A stretch of DNA of 64,000 nt, from positions 12,974,876-13,038,875 of the forward strand of contig NC_092567.1 of assembly GCF_037975245.1 (NCBI RefSeq), read 5' to 3'. Below, piece by piece: positions 56,901 through 61,380 of this stretch. The translations under genes and the position numbers were made by a program. Under the pieces are notes generated by a model, which worked only from the letters and a program-made list of their open reading frames with translations, ran no database searches and was not told the origin of the DNA. The stretch's first letter is position 1. Each line of letters opens with the position of its first letter. This DNA comes from Apostichopus japonicus (lineage: Eukaryota > Echinodermata > Holothuroidea > Aspidochirotida > Stichopodidae).

Positions 56901-59900
56901 GTATCGATCAATATAATATTCGGTACCGATCAATCGAATGTGCGGTATCGATCAATCGAATGTCCGGTATCGTTAAATCGAATGTCCGGTATCGATAAAT
57001 CGAATGTGCATTACCGATCAAACGAATGTGCGGTACCGATCAATCGAATGTACGGTACCAACTATCGAATGTGCGGTATCGATCGATGAAATGTTCGGTA
57101 CCGATCAATCGAATGTGCGGTACCAATCGATCGATCGAATGTGCGGTACCGATCAATCGAATGTTCTGTATCGATCAATCGAATGTGCGGTACCGATCAA
57201 TCGAATGTGCGGTACCGATCAAATCGAATGTGCGGTACCAATCGATCGATCGAATGTGCGGTACCGATCAAACGAATGTGCGGTACCGATCAATCGAATG
57301 TGCGGTACCGATCGATCGAATGTGCGGTACCGATCAATCGAATGTGCGGTACCGATCAATCGAATGTGCGGTATCGATCGATGGAATGTGCGGTACCGAT
57401 CAAACGAATGTGCGGTACCGATCAATCGAATGTGCGGTATCGATAAATCGAATGTGCGGTATCGATCAATATAATGTTCGGTACCGATCAATCGAATGTG
57501 CGCTATCGATCAATCGAATGTCCGGTATCGATAAATCGAATGTGCAGTACCGATCAATCGAATGTGCGGTACCGATCAATCGAATGTGCGGTACCAATCG
57601 ATCGATCGAATGTGCGGTACCGATCAAACGAATGTGCGGTACCGATCAATCGAATGTTCGGTACCGATCAATCGAATGTTCGGTATCGATCAATCGAATG
57701 TGCGGTACCGATCAATCGAATGTGCGGTACCGATCAAACGAATGTGCGGTACCGATCAATCGAATGTGCGTAACCGATCAATCGAATGTGCGGTACCGAT
57801 CAATCGAATGTGCGGTACCGATCAATCGAATGTGCGGTACCGATCGATCGAATGTGCGGTACCGATCAATCGAATGTGCCGTACCGATCAATCGAATGTT
57901 CGGTATCGATCAGTCGAATGTGCGGTATCGATCAGTCGAATGTGCGGTATCGATCAATCGAATGTCCGGTATCGATAAATCGAATGTGCGGTACCAATCA
58001 AACGAATGTGCGGTACCGATCAATCGAATGTGCGGTACCAATCGATCGAATGTGCAGTATCGATCGATCGAATGTTCGGTACCGATCAATCGAATGTTCG
58101 GTATCGATCAATCGAATGTTCGGTACCGATCAATCGAATGTGCGGTATCGATCAATATAATATTCGGTACCGATCAATCGAATGTGCGGTATCGATCAAT
58201 CGAATGTCCGGTATCGTTAAATCGAATGTGCGGTACCGATCAATCGAATGTGCGGTACCAATCAATCGAAAGTGCGGTATCAATCAACCGAATGTTCGGT
58301 ATCGATCAGTCGAATGTGCGGTATCGATCAATCGAATGTCCGGTATCGATAAATCGAATGTGCGGTACCGATCAAACGAATGTGCGGTACCGATCAATCG
58401 AATGTACGGTACCAACTATCGAATGTGCGGTATCGATCGATGAAATGTTCGGTACCGATCAATCGAATGTGCGGTACCAATCGATCGATCGAATGTGCGG
58501 TACCGATCAATCGAATGTTCTGTATCGATCAATCGAATGTGCGGTACCGATCAATCGAATGTGCGGTACCGATCAAATCGAATGTGCGGTACCAATTGAT
58601 CGATCGAATGTGCGGTACCGATCAAACGAATGTGCGGTACCGATCAATCGAATGTGCGGTACCGATCGATCGAATGTGCGGTACCGATCAATCGAATGTG
58701 CGGTACCGATCAATCGAATGTGCGGTATCGATCAATCGAATGTGCGGTACCAATCGATCGAATGTGCGGTATCGATAAATCGAATGTACGGTACCAATCG
58801 ATCGAATGTGCGGTATCGATCAATCGAATGTACGGTACCAATCAATCGAATGTGCGGTATCGATCGATGAAATGTTCGGTACCGATCAATCGAATGTGCA
58901 GTATCGATCGATCGAATGTTCGGTACCGATCAATCGAATGTTCGGTATCGATCAATCGAATAGGCGGTACCGATAAATCGAATGTGCGGTACCGATCAAT
59001 CGAATGTGCGGTACCGATCAAACGAATGTGCGGTACCGATCAATCGAATGTACGGTACCAACAATCGAATGTGCGGTATCGATCGATGAAATGTTCGGTA
59101 CCGATCAATCGAATGTGCGGTACCAATCGATCGATCGAATGTGCGGTACCGATCAATCGAATGTTCTGTATCGATCAATCGAATGTGCGGTACCGATCAA
59201 TCGAATGTGCGGTACCGATCAAATCGAATGTGCGGTACCAATCGATCGATCGAATGTGCGGTACCGATCAATCGAATGTACGGTACCAATCAATCGAATG
59301 TGCGGTATCGATCGATGAAATGTTCGGTACCGATCAATCGAATGTGCAGTATCGATCGATCGAATGTTCGGTACCGATCAATCGAATGTTCGGTATCGAT
59401 CAATCGAATAGGCGGTACCGATAAATCGAATGTGCGGTACCGATCAATCGAATGTGCGGTACCGATCAAACGAATGTGCGGTACCGATCAATCGAATGTA
59501 CGGTACCAACAATCGAATGTGCGGTATCGATCGATGAAATGTTCGGTACCGATCAATCGAATGTGCGGTACCAATCGATCGATCGAATGTGCGGTACCGA
59601 TCAATCGAATGTTCTGTATCGATCAATCGAATGTGCGGTACCGATCAATCGAATGTGCGGTACCGATCAAATCGAATGTGCGGTACCAATCGATCGATCG
59701 AATGTGCGGTACCGATCAATCGAAAGTGCGGTATCGATCAATCGAATGTTCGGTATCGATCAATCGAATAGGCGGTACCGATAAATCGAATGTGCGGTAC
59801 CGATCAATCGAATGTGCGGTACCGATCAAACAAATGTGCGGTACCGGTCAATCGAATGTTCGGTACCGATCAATCGAATGTTCGGTATCGATCAATCGAA

Positions 59901-60200
59901 TGTGCGGTACCGATCAATCGAATGTGCGGTACCGATCAATCGAATGTGCGGTACCAATCGATCGATCGAATGTGCGGTACCGATCAAACGAATGTGCGGT
60001 ACCGATCAATCGAATGTGCGGTACCGATCGATCGAATGTGCGGTACCGATCAATCGAATGTGCGGTACCGATCAATCGAATGTGCGGTATCGATAAATCG
60101 AATGGGCGGTACCGATCAAACGAATGTGGGGTACCGATCAATCGAATGTGCGGTACCAATCGATCGAATGTGCGGTATCGATAAATCGAATGTACGGTAC
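53996..60200. repeat. Right satellite domain next to the retrotransposon
   Basis: This is the last part of the array before the LTR. It is built of shorter repeated blocks: 55089-55300 recurs at 57004-57215 (shift 1,915 bp), 54663-55010 at 56226-56573 (shift 1,563 bp), and about 58865-59260 at 59313-59708 (shift 448 bp). A 20-bp-class monomer with CCAACTATCG marks 55142, 57057 and 58412, and also occurs at 28750, 47200 and 53021. The related CCAACAATCG form marks 55833, 59058 and 59507. The final 259 bp (59942-60200) match 55311-55569 with one mismatch that I found, which gives an uninterrupted version of the insertion site. Confidence 0.85.
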
Positions 60201-60296
60201 TGTCACGAACGACTTTATTCATTGTACGTGTATTCAGTATATGCTGGTCAGGGTGATAAGTAGGTCACTCGTCGTGACTGACAACTTGTGCGTTTT

Positions 60297-60314
60297 TTCT
60301 GGAAGCGTCGAGAA
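60297..60314 (+). promoter_or_regulatory. Candidate heat-shock element in the LTR
   Basis: TTCTGGAAGCGTCGAGAA contains four 5-bp heat-shock-factor units in correct alternating orientation and spacing: TTC at 60297, GAA at 60302, GTC (one base off TTC) at 60307 and GAA at 60312. A weaker set, GAA at 60478, TTC at 60483 and GAG at 60488, lies just upstream of the TATA box. The resemblance is seen in the sequence. Stress control is an inference from the known nGAAn array code. Confidence 0.4.
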
Positions 60315-60502
60315 ATGATGGCGCTATTCGGTATTAACGAGTGCAAATTTCCAGAACATACGGGAAGTAATTTTTAGCAGGTGACCGGATATCGTCGACC
60401 AATGAACGATGCACTATCAGTCGTATCTTCGAGACATGGATGATTCTCGATGTTTTTCCGTCAGGATTCCTGGAAGAGAATTTTCGGGAGATTAAACCCG
60501 GC

Positions 60503-60509
60503 TATATAA
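60503..60509 (+). promoter_or_regulatory. TATA box of the LTR promoter
   Basis: TATATAA, within the wider string GGCTATATAAGAAG, is the only good TATA box in the LTR, about 300 bp from its left end. A start site would be expected near 60530-60545. TTCAG at 60541-60545 is a possible but unproven initiator. Confidence 0.6.
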
Positions 60510-61181
60510 GAAGAGATATTTTCGGTGATGAGGAGTTTAGTTCAGAGTTTTCCGATCTATTGTGAAAAGAAATTCATCTGAGATAAAAGATTAATCGAGG
60601 GGACGGACAGAGGAACCGGTGGACTGTTTGTTTATAAGATTGGTGCGTCGTTTAACCGGGACAGGCGTGACTTCGGCAGAGTTTTTCGGAGTTCACCCAG
60701 GAGGAAGCCATCCTTGGGATACAAACGTTGAGTCGAATTGGACCAGCGGGGAACGGTTTTGCTCCTGACCAAGTCACGGGATACCAGCCTACGAGGGAGC
60801 CTAATCCCGACATCGTTGTTGGTGACGCAAGGAGGTCAGAACAGCTACGAAAGGAACCGAGAGCCGGCACGCGCCGCGTAAGATAAGTAATCTTTTAAAA
60901 TTTTAACGGCCGTATAATATTGTAAAATCTGTCTGTAATATTCCAAATTTCTAGTACCAATAATCCTTGTACAAATCAGTAGAGATCGTATCATTGTAAA
61001 TATATCGTTTTGTTAACTTTCAGAAACATCTCAGTAGTCTTTTGGTCCTTTGAGTTTACTTCCCTGAATCTATCTAAAATTTTATTTTTATCGGCTTTGA
61101 AGGCCAAAGGAAAAACCCGGGGTCGCAACAGAGGGGGCGCTAGAAGGTGCCATTTTGTTTTACCCCACGGAAGTTGTGACA

Positions 61182-61377
61182 ATTAATGGGGGCTTATCCG
61201 GGAATTGTTTAAAAGATAGAAACAAAACGGGGAAGTGTTTAAAAAAATAGAAACAAAACGGGAAAAGTGTAAAACACCAGAAAGGAGTATATCCCGAAGT
61301 GACTTACAAAACTGAGAAGTTTCTGAAACCATATATATTTGATATATTGTTATTGGTACATGTGTTTGCCTGACTGA
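61182..61377 (+). other. Untranslated leader with 31-bp repeats
   Basis: The interval between the LTR and the gag start has no long frame. It contains the primer binding site and three imperfect direct repeats of about 31 bp at 61200-61228, 61229-61259 and 61260-61285, sharing the string ATAGAAACAAAACGGG. A five-codon upstream open frame starts at ATG 61360. Retroelement leaders often carry RNA packaging signals. Whether these repeats do so is unknown. Confidence 0.6.
61187..61204 (+). promoter_or_regulatory. Primer binding site, tRNA-Pro-like
   Basis: TGGGGGCTTATCCGGGAA starts five bases after the LTR. It begins with TGG, complementary to the tRNA 3' CCA. It matches the tRNA-Pro binding site used by murine-leukaemia-type retroviruses at 15 of 18 positions (differences at bases 9, 10 and 18). 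It is the minus-strand priming site. The mismatched middle pair may reflect the host's own tRNA sequence or another isoacceptor. Confidence 0.75.
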
Positions 61378-61380
61378 ATG

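Larger units (their letters stand above)
1..60200. repeat. 22-bp satellite array with higher-order structure
   Basis: The whole stretch is head-to-tail copies of a 22-bp monomer, a CGGTACCGATCAATCG core preceded by an AATGTG linker, with no intervening unique sequence that I can see. There are about 2,700 monomers, all in one orientation. Two main versions alternate irregularly: one with GGTACCGATC (carrying the palindrome CGGTACCG) and one with GGTATCGATC (carrying ATCGAT). Frequent variants include CCAATCGATCG, GATCAAACG, TATCGATAAATCG, GAAAGTGCGG, GTCCGG, GTTCGG, GTGCAG and CAATATAATG. Length variants of 20, 21, 23 and 26 bp occur. The 26-bp form carries one extra CGAT. Base composition is 50 % GC with three CpG per unit. 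No gene, RNA gene or other element is visible inside it. A centromeric or heterochromatic location is plausible but is not shown by the sequence. I do not recognise the monomer as a named satellite. Confidence 0.97.
60201..61181 (+). repeat. 5' long terminal repeat (981 bp)
   Basis: The left boundary is where the satellite stops, after GGTAC at 60200. The LTR opens with TGTCACGAAC and closes with GTTGTGACA at 61181. The outer six bases are perfect inverted repeats (TGTCAC and GTGACA) with the usual TG and CA ends. A primer binding site starts five bases later. A TATA box lies about 300 bp in. No AATAAA is present, so the polyadenylation site and the R/U5 border cannot be placed. A 5-bp stem, GTCAC TCGTC GTGAC, lies at 60264-60278. 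Short open frames on the minus strand (for example 60652-60870) resemble nothing I know and are probably chance. Confidence 0.88.

Noticed and set aside
1-60200. CRISPR array
   Set aside because: The 22-bp repeats directly abut with no unique spacers, and there are no cas genes. The adjoining element is eukaryotic.
1-60200. Telomeric repeat or CENP-B-box satellite
   Set aside because: The monomer is not G-rich like a telomere repeat. I could not find a CENP-B box (TTCG, then GGAA and CGGGA at the right spacing) in the common monomers.
59790-60263. Open frame running from satellite into the LTR
   Set aside because: It is a repeat-derived frame that happens to read about 70 bp into the LTR before a stop. 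It has no domain, and the insertion junction lies inside it.
60652-60870. 72-codon minus-strand frame in the LTR
   Set aside because: It is short, with no recognisable motif. Random frames of this length are expected.
60900-61010. Polyadenylation signal in the AT-rich part of the LTR
   Set aside because: No AATAAA or ATTAAA is present. Strings such as AATATA occur but are too weak to call without transcript data.
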